DNA of 25,192 nucleotides from Ministeria vibrans ATCC 50519 (Eukaryota; Opisthokonta; Filasterea): NCBI GenBank assembly GCA_943704425.1, contig CALSCP010000945.1:128897-154088 (forward strand). The letters are read 5' to 3'. Positions within the stretch are counted from its first letter, which is position 1. Every line of letters starts with the position of its first letter. Both the position numbers and the translations under genes were made by a program. Below, piece after piece: positions 1 through 10,666 of the stretch. The notes below the pieces were generated by a model, which saw only the letters and a program-made list of their open reading frames with translations, was not told where the DNA came from and did no database searches.

Positions 1-411
1 TCAATGGACGAACCAATGGAAGGCGAGGCGTCGGTCGACGAGATCGCGGTGGACACGTCAAAAAAGGCACTTGTTGAGCTTGTTCTCAAAATGCAATCGA
101 CTCTTGACGGTACCCACTGCCTCTGTTGCCGTCCTCACTCGCCTCTGCTCCCCCTCTGACGTCTCTCTATCTCTCTACCTTCCTCCTCCCGCCGCCGTTG
201 CCGTCGCTTTGCGTGTGTAGAGCTCTCACAGCGCGTCGACAATGTGCGCGAGTCCAATGGGAAACTCGCAAGCGATAACGAACTTCTCGGCCAATACATC
301 ACCAATCTCATGGGCTCCTCCACCCTCTTTCAGTACGTCCACATCCCATATCTGCGTCCATCCACGACAACTCATCCCCCCTGTGTTCGCTGTAGAGGCT
401 CAAAGAAGTAG
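1..411 (+). CDS. SCOC: SCOC-like short coiled-coil protein (about 77 aa)
   Basis: Three exons can be joined: up to 109, 221-332 and 396-411 (stop TAG 409-411), with GT-AG introns at 110-220 and 333-395. The in-frame ATG at 4-6 gives about 77 residues, close to the usual size of SCOC (about 80), so the gene is probably complete although the window starts 3 bases before it. The conserved block is seen: [20 protein letters not shown], then [19 protein letters not shown] and a lysine-rich tail. In animals SCOC is a Golgi-associated coiled-coil protein that binds ARL1/ARL3-type GTPases and takes part in autophagy regulation; that role here is by homology. A second in-frame ATG at 16-18 is an alternative start. 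Upstream exons or 5' UTR lie outside the window. Confidence 0.88.
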
Positions 412-1003
412 CGCAACAAACCACTTCGCTTTACCACTCAAATGCCTCAAATGTACACCACCACGCAACTGTCTTCTCGCCGATCTTTGCTTCAGCTGTA
501 TCATTTTTGTCTCAGGCTTGTCATATTGTTTATCACAGACATAGGGACACCTAACAATCCTATTCAAGTCAGAACTATACACTTCGTATCGTCGCTGTGG
601 CTAGTGAGGCCATCTCAATGGTACGTCATACCCTCCAGTAGGGCCGTAGGGCTCTGGCACCATGAAGGTGGCCGTCGACAAGGTGTGTGGAGTCGAAATC
701 AGAGTTGAAACGAAACAATCGGTTGATCTCTTGTCTTGATCACCCCTGGATACGCACACGAGAGGGGACTGGTCGGGTACAGGGCGGCCTGTGTCAGCTG
801 TGTGCCGGTTGTTGACGTTGTGGGGTTTTTTCAAATGTCTGATGAGGTTGAGCTTGTGTCACCTTCGTTTTCTTATAACATTTAAATTTTTAACCTTATC
901 TGTCATTCCGATGTCTGACTAAATTCTAAAACAAAAAATCGAAATTTCACTTCATTTATCGCATTTATCGCATTTTATCTGCTCAACGCTCCACTTCGCG
1001 TCC
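412..1003. other. intergenic region between SCOC-like and DUOX genes
   Basis: No gene with recognised homology. The left half should hold the SCOC 3' UTR. Positions 840-1003 turn AT-rich and probably contain the DUOX promoter and 5' leader. Two short upstream ORFs precede the DUOX start: ATG 835 (16 codons plus stop) and ATG 911 (three codons plus stop); they matter only if transcription starts upstream of them. On the minus strand a short peptide ending at 601 looks protein-like but cannot be assigned. Confidence 0.5.
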
Positions 1004-1491
1004 ATGGTCGGGCTTGGGTTCCTTGCAGTCCTGGTGACGCTTGCTGCTCTGCCGCCAACGCTGGCCGAAAACGAATACCCCACGTACGACGGCTGGTACC
1101 ACAACGAGAACGCGCCGTCGTGGGGCGGCGTGGACACCCACCTGGTGCGGCGCGTGCCCCCCGCGTACGCCGACGGCGTCTACGAGCCGCCGGCCAACCG
1201 CCCCAACCCCCGCACCCTCAGCAACGCCCTTATGTCGGGCCTTGGCGGCCTCGGCTCCCTCCGCAACCGCACTGCCCTCATGACCTACTTTGGCCAGCAG
1301 ATTGTCGAGGAAATGGTCGACGTCCAGCGTCAGGGTTGTCCGCCAGGTAAAACACAAGAAAAACCAAACCCCCCTAATTGCTATGATTTTTTTTTTTTTG
1401 AAACCGCGAAACTCACCGCGCTTGTACGCTGCTCCTCAAGTAGCCCTTCCCATCCAAATCCAGTGCGTTATGCGCCTCGCTTGTGTGCGCC

Positions 1492-1526
<35 letters not shown>

Positions 1527-1679
1527 CATCTCTCTCACTCAGTTGCAACATATACCAAATTCGTCACACACATCTCGCGTCTCTCCTCGCCGCTTTGCCG
1601 CATGGCTGACTCTGCCCTCTTTCTCTCAACCCTCTTCGTGTGCTGCTGTCAAGTGTGCCTCTCTCTCGTTCTTCCTGTC

Positions 1680-1715
<36 letters not shown>

Positions 1716-4700
1716 TTTCTTGCAGAGCGTACATTCCAAAGAAAAAAAAACGAAATAACTCTCTCCTCTTCGTTTCACACTCATCTCGTAGAATTCATCA
1801 ACATTCCCATTGAGCGGTGTGATCCGCAGTACGACCCGGCGTGCTTGTCGGACTCGATTGAGATCCCGCTGCTGCGCAGTCGCTTTGACAAGCGCACCGG
1901 ATCGTCGCCGAACAATCCGCGCCAGCAACTCAATGAGATCACGCCGTACCTTGACGCCGGGCTCTTCTACGGCACCTCCCGTGCCTGGTCCGATGCGCTG
2001 CGCTCCTTCAAGGACGGCGAACTGCTCGCCAGCGACGATGGGCTCTTTCCGGCCATCAACAACCTGGGGCTTCCCATGGCCAACCCGGCCGTGCCAGCCG
2101 AGCACATTCTCAAGCCAGTCCAGCGCTTCTTCCGTCTCGGCAACCCCCGTGGCAACGAAAATCCTTTCCTTCTCTCCTTTGGCATTCTCTTCTTCAGGTG
2201 CCCACCTCCCCCACGAATGACAACCCCAATTTCACACTTGTAACTGACACTCCGCCCGTCCCGCAGAGAGCACAACTACCAGGCACGACGACTCAAAGCT
2301 CTGCAGCCCAATGCGACCGACGAGTACCTCTACAACGAGGCGCGCATGTGGGTCATGGCTCTGTATCAGTCGATCACCGTCAACGAGTGGCTCCCCGCCT
2401 TCCTCAACGACACCCTTCCACCGTACACCGGCTACGACAACAGCGTTCATCCGGGCGTGTCACACGCCTTCCAGACGTCCGCCTTTCGCTTTGGGCACAC
2501 GCTTGTCACCCCCGGTGTGTTCCGTCGAAACCGCGCCTGCAACTTCACCGCCATGCCCATTCGCACGTGCAATTCGTACTTCAACTCGCAAGACATTGTG
2601 CGCGACCAAGACGACGGCACTGTTGACTCGCTGCTGCTCGGCATGGCGTCGCAGCTGTCGGAACGCGAAGACCCCGAGGTCATCGAGGATCTCCGTGGCT
2701 TTGTCTTTGGTCCCCTTGAGTTTTCACGCCGCGACCTTATGGCCATCAACATCCAACGTGGTCGTGATCACGGCATGGCCAGTCACAATGCCGTGCGCGT
2801 CGCTTTTGGTCTCCCTGCGTTTACAAACTTTAGTCAGATCCACCCGGACCCTGCCGTCTGGACTGTGCTGCGCGACCTGTGCGAAGGTGATATTGAACGC
2901 GTCGATCTCTTTGTCGGCGGTCTTCTCGAGACGGTCGACGGGCCAGGCGAGACTTTCAAGGCGATCATCATTGATCAGTTTCAAGTACGTCGAAAGAAAA
3001 GTTTATGAATCAAATTAATTATTATATTTTTTTGTTTATTTGTTTTGTGACTGTTTGTTGTGTGTAGCGCACTCGAGATGGCGATCGGTGGTGGTATGCC
3101 AATCGTCGTCAGGGACACTTCAGCGAGGCGGAAATTGCTGAAATTGAGGCGACACGTCTGAGCGACATAATCATTCGTAACACCAACATTACGGCGGCCG
3201 ACATCCAGGCAGACGTCTTCGTACATCTTGCGGGCGATCCGTGTCCCCAGCCTTACCAGATGTCGCCGGCCGACGTGCCGCCGTGCACGCCCAACGAGAC
3301 CTTTGACTATTTTGATGCTTCCGACTCGGGTGCGCAAATTGCCATCATTCTCGCTGCCATTGTGCTCTTCACGCTCGCCACCATCTTTTGGCTGTGGTAC
3401 ATGGTGCGATGCAAGCGCCAACGGGCCAAGCAAGTGACCGCGTCTGCCACGCTGGACGCCCTCAACCAACTTGCCGCCTCCACCTCCGGACAATTTTTTG
3501 CCGTCTTTGACCACTCCGCAAATGTCCAGCATCTGTCGACCATCGCCCCGGACCGCGTGTCGCTTAAGACGGCCGCTGGCCGAAGCTCGGCCAACAGCAA
3601 AGGAGGCCACTTGTGTCCCGGCGTGCCCATTTACGTGTACGTGCCCGGACGACGCAGCTCAGAGATTGTTACGTTTGACGACAGTCTCAGCATTATGTCG
3701 CGCACGCCCGTCGCCGACGTGCACTCCATGCTTGTATCGCGCATTGGCAAGCGTTTCATGCTGCTGGTGCGCCTCCCAAAGCACCACGATCTTCTCTATG
3801 CCTTTGCCGACACGCATACCCGCTCGCGCTTCTCCGCCGCCATCATCGCATCCTACGACGTGTGGTGCCCCGACGAGACGTTGCGCCCGACCGTCCGCGA
3901 AGGCTCACGCAAGGACCTCATCAAGTTTATGAAGTCCAAGAAGGAGCGCTCGCGCGAGCTGCGCATCTTCTTTGACTGCGCCGTGCGTCAGTCTATGTTG
4001 CCCTCGCAGGACACATCGGATCGTGAGTTTCTCGAGACTCAGCTGTCCACAGCGGAGTTTGCCAGTGCCTTTGACATGGCCGCTGACTCGTTCTTTGTGC
4101 AGCGCTTTATGACCCTCATGGATCCCCATCACGAGGGTTACGTTACCTTTCACTCGCTGCTCAACTTTCTGGTGCTCTTCTCGCAAGGCTCGCTGCGCGA
4201 TAAGCAGCGCTTCATGTTTGACCTGTGTGACATTGACAGTAATGGACGCATCAGTCATGGCGATTTCCTTCGTCTGCTTGAGTCCTGTGCGTCCGTATCG
4301 CGCTCTGTCGATCTCTCCGACCCCGCCCTCCTCAACGACACTGTGCGCTCGCTTTTCCTGCGTCAAGGTCTCAACCCCGAGACAGACGAGCTCACCTTTG
4401 ACAATTTTTTGCTCGTCATGCAAGATCACGAGTCGGTGGTGCGCCGCATGAACATGTCATCGGCGGTGTTGCGCAGCAGTATGAAAGATCTTTCGGTTGC
4501 ACCCCCTCCACATGCCCCAGTCTCATCTATCAAGTCTCTTGTGCGCACGCACACGCGCAACAATGTCGAGGTGCCGGTAGCGTCGAGTTACCTTATGCCC
4601 GAGCCTCGTTCGTTCCTCACGGGCTTCCCTGCCCTCTATGGTCGTACAGCGCCCACTTCGGCACAAGACATTACGGAGATTGGCATGTCGCACGACGACA

Positions 4701-7099
4701 GCATCTTGCATCTCAACGAGAAGATGTCGCCTCTTGCAAGCATTGCCAGCGTGTCAAGTGGCGACGACCTTGACAACGGCGACGTTGTGCGTCGCCCCAA
4801 CAAGAACAAGAAGAAGAACACCGACGGCGACGGCGACGGTGACGGTGACGGCGACCCAAACCACAGTGATAGCAGCAGCGAAGGGGGACACCCCGTTGAG
4901 TACATTCGCATGTCCACATTGGGCGGCAGCCAGTCTGGTGGCAGCAAAAAGGTCAGCAGTCTGCCGAGCGGACGTTACTCGCGCAGCCACCCGACGCCGC
5001 ATGCTGATGACGGTACGCCCGAGGGTAGCCAGGGCAACTTATCACGGCCGCCCGTGAGCTCGCAAAGCAGCCAGCCTCTTGGCTCCGCGACCAGTCTGTA
5101 TAACTCACGCTCAGGTCTAATGAGTGTGAACACGCCCAGTGCGTTTAACCTTGGTGGTGCCGCCAGCTGTCCAGTGAGTCCGCGCGGCGGTGGTGCTGGT
5201 GGAGGTGTTGGTGATGCACGACGCATGTCGCTCTCGTACGGGGAGTCGTCGGCCATTACGGTGGCACGCAAGCTTGAGGTGACGAGTGTCGAGACGCAGA
5301 TGCGTGCGCTGTCGTGGATGGCACGCTGGCGGCGCTACATCCGCTACCACCGCTCGCAACTCATCATATTGTGGGTGTATGTGTGCATGACGGCGCTTAT
5401 CTTTGTTGAGCGTGCGTATGTGTACTCGGTGGAGCGGGAGTCTCGTGGACTGCGTCGCATGGCCGGTTACGGTGTGACGGTGACGCGCGGTGCCGCGTCG
5501 GTCATCATGTGGACGTTTGCGCTGCTGCTACTCACCATGTGTCGCAATTTCCTGACAGCACTGCGAGGCACGTCGCTTGGACGTATCTTTCCCTTTGATG
5601 ACATCATTCCCTTCCACAAGATTATTGCGTACACGCTGCTCTTTTTCACCGGCATGCACCTGGTGGGCCATTTTATCAATTTCTATCATGTGGCGACACA
5701 ACGTGCCGACGATCTGCGCTGCATCTTCCGCGACGTGTTCTATCCGACGCACGTCCTGCCTTCCTTCAGTTGGTGGGTCTTCAACACGACGACGGGCTTC
5801 TCGGGCGTGCTGGCCACGCTTGTGTTCATTGTCATCTACGTCTTTGCCAGTCGCTACGCGCGTCGCTTTGCCTACACCGCCTTCTACCTCACGCACCATC
5901 TTTTTGTGCTCCTCTTTTTGCTCGTCATCATTCACGGCTCGGCCAATCTCGTGCAGGAGCCCATCTTCCAGTACTTCCTTTTCTTCCCAGCCATTGCCTA
6001 CACCATCGACAAGATTGTTTCGATGCGTCGCCAGTCGCGCATTGTCACTGTCGTCAACGCCAAGCTGCTTCCCTCGCACGTCCTGCGCCTCACAATGGTC
6101 AAGCCGAAAGGGTTCACCCACATGAGCGGCCAGTGGGTTCGCATTGCTTGCCCGTCCATCACGTCGCACGCCTTCCATCCCTTCACCATCACCTCCTCTC
6201 CTCACGACGACCAGCTTACTCTCCACATCCGTGCCGTGGGGCCCTGGACCCGCCGCATCCGCGAACTCTACTCCACCCAACTGCCCCCGCTGCTTCTCGA
6301 TGGCCCGTACGGTGGCGCACAGCAGCACTGGCTTAACTACCGCGTCGTCGTGCTTATTGGCGCGGGCATTGGCGTCACCCCCTTTGCCAGCATTCTCAAG
6401 GACCTTTTGCGACGTATCGAGACGGGCCGTCTCAACTCAGTTGACAAAGTAAGATATTTTGGAAACTGAAAACCAAAGAGAGTTGCACCGATTGACGATT
6501 GATTGCGTGCGTGTGTTTTTTTTTTCTTTCTTTCTTTCTTTTTCGCAGGTGTACTTCTTCTGGGTGTGTCGGTCGCAGCACCAGTACGAGTGGATGACTG
6601 ACATTCTGCGCGAACTCGAGCAACACACTGCTTCAAAGTAGCAATAGACAGAGAAGGGAGGTGCAGAGCTTGTTTCTCATTAATTTGTTTGTAGGGACTG
6701 TTTTGAGGTGCACATGTTTATTACGCAGATGAGACAACAGTTTGATTTGCGGACAATGATGCTTGTAGGAAACAGATAGATAGAGAGAGAGTGTGTGTGT
6801 GTGTATGTGTGACTCACTTTATATTTCTTATTTTGTTTTGTTCGTAGTATGTGTGTGAGAAAGAACTGCAGAGGGTGAGTGGACGATCCATCTTTACGGG
6901 ACTGCGCTCGCACACGCACTTTGGACGACCTGCCTTCCCGTCACTCTTTGAGAACCTACAGCAACTGCATACTGACGCCCGTTCCATTGGCGTCTTCTCG
7001 TGTGGCCCCCCTACTCTCACCGATGCTGTCGATGAGGCTGTTGATGCCACCAATCGCTTTCCGGGTCCTCGTCTTCACCACACTGCTGAGAACTTTTGA
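1004..7099 (+). CDS. DUOX: Dual oxidase (peroxidase homology domain + EF-hand + NADPH oxidase), 1752 aa
   Basis: Seven exons: 1004-1346, 1792-2197, 2267-2984, 3068-6448, 6549-6637, 6695-6764, 6848-7099. The precursor begins with a signal peptide (residues 1-21, ending PTLA). Residues about 22-560 are the peroxidase homology domain (GCPPEFINIPIE, FRFGHTLV with His327, LLLGMASQLSERED, QRGRDHG). A transmembrane helix lies near 578-603, followed by a cytosolic part with a canonical EF-hand loop at 877-888 (DIDSNGRISHGD) and a weaker one before it. A long low-complexity stretch carries a Gly-Asp run near 1075. The NOX module has heme-ligand histidines in its helices, the FAD motif HPFT (His1526), the NADPH motif GAGIGVTPF (near 1587) and the C-terminal signature FSCGPP ending HTAENF. 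DUOX makes H2O2 at the cell surface under Ca2+ control. The distal peroxidase histidine is absent, as in the animal DUOX domain. It is longer than human DUOX (about 1550), mainly through the insert between EF-hands and NOX. Confidence 0.95.
1493..1522. repeat. (CT)n microsatellite in DUOX intron 1
   Basis: An uninterrupted CT tract inside DUOX intron 1 (1347-1791), about 270 bp before the acceptor. It adds pyrimidine character to the sense strand. Confidence 0.95.
1681..1714. repeat. T34 homopolymer in DUOX intron 1
   Basis: Thirty-four consecutive T residues directly before a good acceptor (TTTCTTGCAG ending 1725). It acts as an extreme polypyrimidine tract for that upstream acceptor. A homopolymer this long is likely to vary in length and to be miscounted in sequencing. 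Confidence 0.95.
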
Positions 7100-7430
7100 G
7101 CTTTGCGTTAGTCTTTCTGTTGAGTTGTGCGTTAATCTTTCAATTCTTTCTATACACTCTGATTGTCTTATTAATATAATTATTTTGTAGTTTCAGTTTC
7201 TTAATTCTTCCTCAAATTTAGGGGAAATCACAATAGTATATATTTCATCTTTGCAATGTGTACAGAATAAGAGTCCCTTTTTCTTTCCTTTGATGCAATA
7301 TCTTTTCTATTATTTTTTTCTATAGAGCAACGCACTCACTCAAAATGAAGAATTCAATCAACTTATCAAGTTAATAGTTATCTAACGACTAACACTAACA
7401 TTATTTGCCCGTCTGCTCTATTTCTCTTCA
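7100..7430. other. AT-rich intergenic region between DUOX and VMA21
   Basis: About 330 bp with no coding signal, T- and A-rich, holding the DUOX 3' UTR and the VMA21 promoter. No RNA gene or mobile element is recognisable. Confidence 0.6.
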
Positions 7431-7968
7431 ATGGCATCCCCTGTTGCTCCTGCTCCTGTTGACGACGGCCTTGACCGCGGCTTCGACGTGCTTCGGTGCG
7501 TTCCGTCGCCATCTCACCTCATCTCACTTCACTGCGACTTGTAGAAAAGTGCCGCGGACTGTCATTCGCAAGCTGCTGTTCTTCTCCTTCCTCATGATCA
7601 CCGTTCCCATCTCAAGCTACTTCTTCTTTCAACATATCGTCGCTGAAGGTTCGTGTTTTTTTTTTCTTCTTTTTTTTTGTGCCCATGCGCTGGATGACAC
7701 TTTCTTCGAGTGTTGCCGCGCCTACATGGCCTATATACGCTGCTTGTCGATGTTTTTGTGCGGCGAAATCGCGATGGGAGGACGCATGAGGCGCCGCAAT
7801 GCAGATGCAAGTTTGAATGGCAGTCTTTGTGTAGTTCTCCTCGGTTATGCGGATGGGAACATTGTTGGGGCGATCGGGGCAGTGTTTATGGTGCAGGTGG
7901 TGCTTGGCGTGTTTCTGTGGGTGGCCTTCAACGAAGACGACGATGACGCAAACAAGAAAGTCGACTGA
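7431..7968 (+). CDS. VMA21: VMA21-like V-ATPase assembly factor (100 aa)
   Basis: Three exons: 7431-7495, 7545-7648 and 7835-7968, with introns of 49 and 186 bp. The product is 100 residues, the same size as human VMA21 (101). It has a short Pro/Asp-rich N terminus, the family block PRTVIRKLLFFSFLMITVP leading into a first transmembrane helix, a short loop and a second helix with QVVLGVFLWVAFNED. It ends in KKVD, a dilysine KKXX-type ER retrieval signal comparable to the KKED end of yeast Vma21p. VMA21 works in the ER membrane on assembly of the V-ATPase Vo sector. The third-exon junction was chosen because only the acceptor at 7834 keeps frame into the second helix; intron 2 also carries a T-rich tract just after the donor. 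Confidence 0.9.
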
Positions 7969-8077
7969 GTTCGAGTGTAGAAAATGTATTGTACTCTAAG
8001 AGATTTATTGATATGTCATGTTGTTGCGTTCTTTCTCACGACTGGTGCACACTGATGAGGTGGTGAGAAAGCTAGTG

Positions 8078-9419
8078 CTAGTGAAGAGACGAGGAGGAAG
8101 GGCGATTGAGAATACGCTCTGACATGTTGTGCACACTGAGGTGCATTGGTTGTGGTTGAAGCTGAGGACGAAGCGGAAGGAGACGTGTTGGAGGAGGAGT
8201 AGGCTGTGAGGTGGTAGACTGACTGGCCGTGTGTAGTGATGGGGCGAGAATGGGGATAAGGGTGTGCCAGAGAGCGTCGAAGAGCCGGTCGAGCACGAGA
8301 GAGGTGACGGGAAACTCTTTAGGAGGATCGCACTCGCTTTCACTGTGCATCACTAGTGTCTCTTCTATGACACCCTGGGCAGCAATCAGCTCGTCTTCGG
8401 GCAGTTTGTGTTTGTCGGTGCAACTGCAGTGTGCGTGAGAAACAGAAAGTGGTACGGTGGGATGAGCGGAGCTGATCAGGTGTGAACGAGAGGCAAAGCA
8501 ACTTTCGAGGGTCTCACTGCTGTCCGTCTGCATTTCCACCACACGTACCACTCTTCCCGGTGAGGAAGCACAAGAAAAAAAAGGCCCAAGAAAGGCAGTG
8601 GTGCGGGTGGTGTGTGCATTGATGGGTGGGTGGGCGTTGGGGGTGTAGTGCACAAGAACAACATGTGCTCCGGCTTCATCACCATAGCAACCGACGGGGT
8701 CTCTTGGTAGCCTCACTAGAGCTGTGACAGTAACATGCACGTTTGCAAAGTCTAGCAGGGCCTGAAAGCATTTGTCCAAAGCGGACTGAGGGCATTCGTC
8801 CGAAGCGGATCCATCAAGAAGAACCGACAGAATAAGAGAGGGTGTCAGAGTGACGATTTGCCAGAAACAAGCGGGCTCGGGTCCCTTATTCGCAAAGTCT
8901 ATAAACTTGCAGCGATCCTCGTCACTGCAAAACGCTCCTGGTGTACACTGGTGTGCCACCAACAACGTGCCTTGTAAAGAGCCACTCGTGAGAGAGAGGC
9001 GACGACCAACAACGGTCAAATCAGTGTCACACTTGGTGATGTCGTCAGACGCGGCGGCAGCCTCCAGCTTGCCAGTGTGGTCGTGTAAGACAAGGTGAAC
9101 ACCCGTGTCGCGTGAAGGAACGCCTGGCAAGGCGTGCCCCAGCACTTGAAAATAGGGAAACTCGCGACGCCACAGCTCCATCTCTTCAGCAAGCATGGAC
9201 GGAGCAGCCCTGTCGCCGTCAGTGTAAAACAAAGCATCTGCACTCTCAAGGGACGCCTGCACCTCTCGGGTCACGGCTGAATCATAATCCTAAGATGTCA
9301 ACAGTGCGAAATTGGAAAGGGATTGTCAAGAACAACAACAACAGAAAACCCGCACGTACTCGCCGCTCATCAAACAAGTCGGACGAAGACAAAGACGAGG
9401 AGGACGAGAAGGACGTCAT
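8078..9419 (-). CDS. 423-aa protein, possible DUF3719 (FAM149-like) N terminus, otherwise unknown
   Basis: Exon 1 is 9419-9360 (MTSF..., Ser/Asp-rich, 20 codons). A 70-bp intron (9359-9290; donor GTACGT, acceptor CTTAG) follows, then one long exon 9289-8078. Without the first exon the long ORF has no good start ATG, which supports the splice. The N-terminal 75 residues contain SLESADALFY, then EEMELWRREFPYFQVLG. From memory this resembles the Trp...Phe-Pro...Leu-Gly block of DUF3719 in FAM149 proteins, some of which are tied to cilia in animals. The remaining 330 residues have scattered Cys/His, no membrane segment, and a Pro/Gln-rich C-terminal tail; they match nothing I recognise. The ACADM stop lies only 96 bp upstream on the same strand. 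The assignment is tentative; that the gene is real is better supported than its family. Confidence 0.6.
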
Positions 9420-9515
9420 CAAGTCATCGAAGAAAGAAAAGAAGAAAGTAACGAAAAAGTGACTAAAGTCGAATTTCAAATTTCAAATCAAAGGAGAAGG
9501 AATGGATTTCAATCG

Positions 9516-10512
9516 CTACTCAGTGGCCTCTGGGCCAAAGCGGTTTGGGAGCTCGCGCGAAATGATCATACGCTGGATTTGCGCAGTACCTAGAAAGGCA
9601 GGAAAGACAACGAGAGAGGGGTACATTTAAAAATGTATTTGAGGGAAGTTGAGAGTGGAACTTACCTTCGTAAATCTGGAAGATCTTTGCGTCACGCATG
9701 AGCTTCTCAACGGGATAGGCTGAGTTGAAGCCATTTCCACCGTGGACCTGAACGGCATCGGTCGCGCACTTGTTGGCAACATCACCTGCGTAGCACTTGG
9801 AAATGCTGGCGTAGTATGTGTTGCGGCGACCTGAAGACAAAAAACAGTGAGACACAATGAGAGGCAAAAACAGTGAGACACAGTGAGAAACAAAAAAAAG
9901 ACGAAGACGCCAAAATAGATTGATGGAGTGTGTGGCATACCTTGATCAATCTCCCAAGCAGCACGACGGACCATCAGACGAGCGGTCTCAATGCCCACGG
10001 CCATGTCCGCCAGCATAAACGACACTGCCTGGTGGTTGATCACCTCAGTGCCCATTGTCTTGCGCTCCATTGCGTACTATCAAGTAGAATATAGCGTAAA
10101 ATGACATGTGAGTGACTGGGTGTCTCAATGAATGAGTGCGTGTCTTACACGAGTGGCTTCAGTAAGTGCGCGCTTGGCCAGTCCAACAGCACTTGAGCCA
10201 ACTGGAGGACGAGTATGGTCAAATGCACGCATAGCAATCTAAAACACACACAACAGAGATAGGTAGATAGAGAGAGAAAGGCAAAAAACAAAACAAAGTG
10301 ATATAAAAAGAGGGTCAGTATCTCTCTCCTTGCGCGTATTATGCGTCCACCTTGAACCCTGCTCCCACTGGCCCCAGTCGGTTCTCATCCGGCACCACCA
10401 CGTCCTCAAACGTAATCCCACGTGTGTCACTCGCCCGCTGGCCCATATTCCACTCCTTCTGGCCCCGCGTGATTCCTTCCGTACTCGCATCAACCAAAAA
10501 TCCTATCACACA

Positions 10513-10550
<38 letters not shown>

Positions 10551-10580
10551 CGCGTTCAGCTGGTAGCCCGAGAAGATCTG

Positions 10581-10666
<86 letters not shown>

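Noticed and set aside
5528-6328. 266-codon minus-strand ORF across the NOX region
   Set aside because: Shadow of the GC-rich DUOX exon. The plus strand has the conserved NOX motifs and the minus product resembles nothing.
9295-9462. 56-codon plus-strand ORF (MSTVRNWKGI..., Lys/Asp-rich)
   Set aside because: It is antisense to exon 1 and intron 1 of the minus-strand gene at 8078-9419. The charged composition mirrors a Ser-rich exon, and the minus-strand splice sites fit better.
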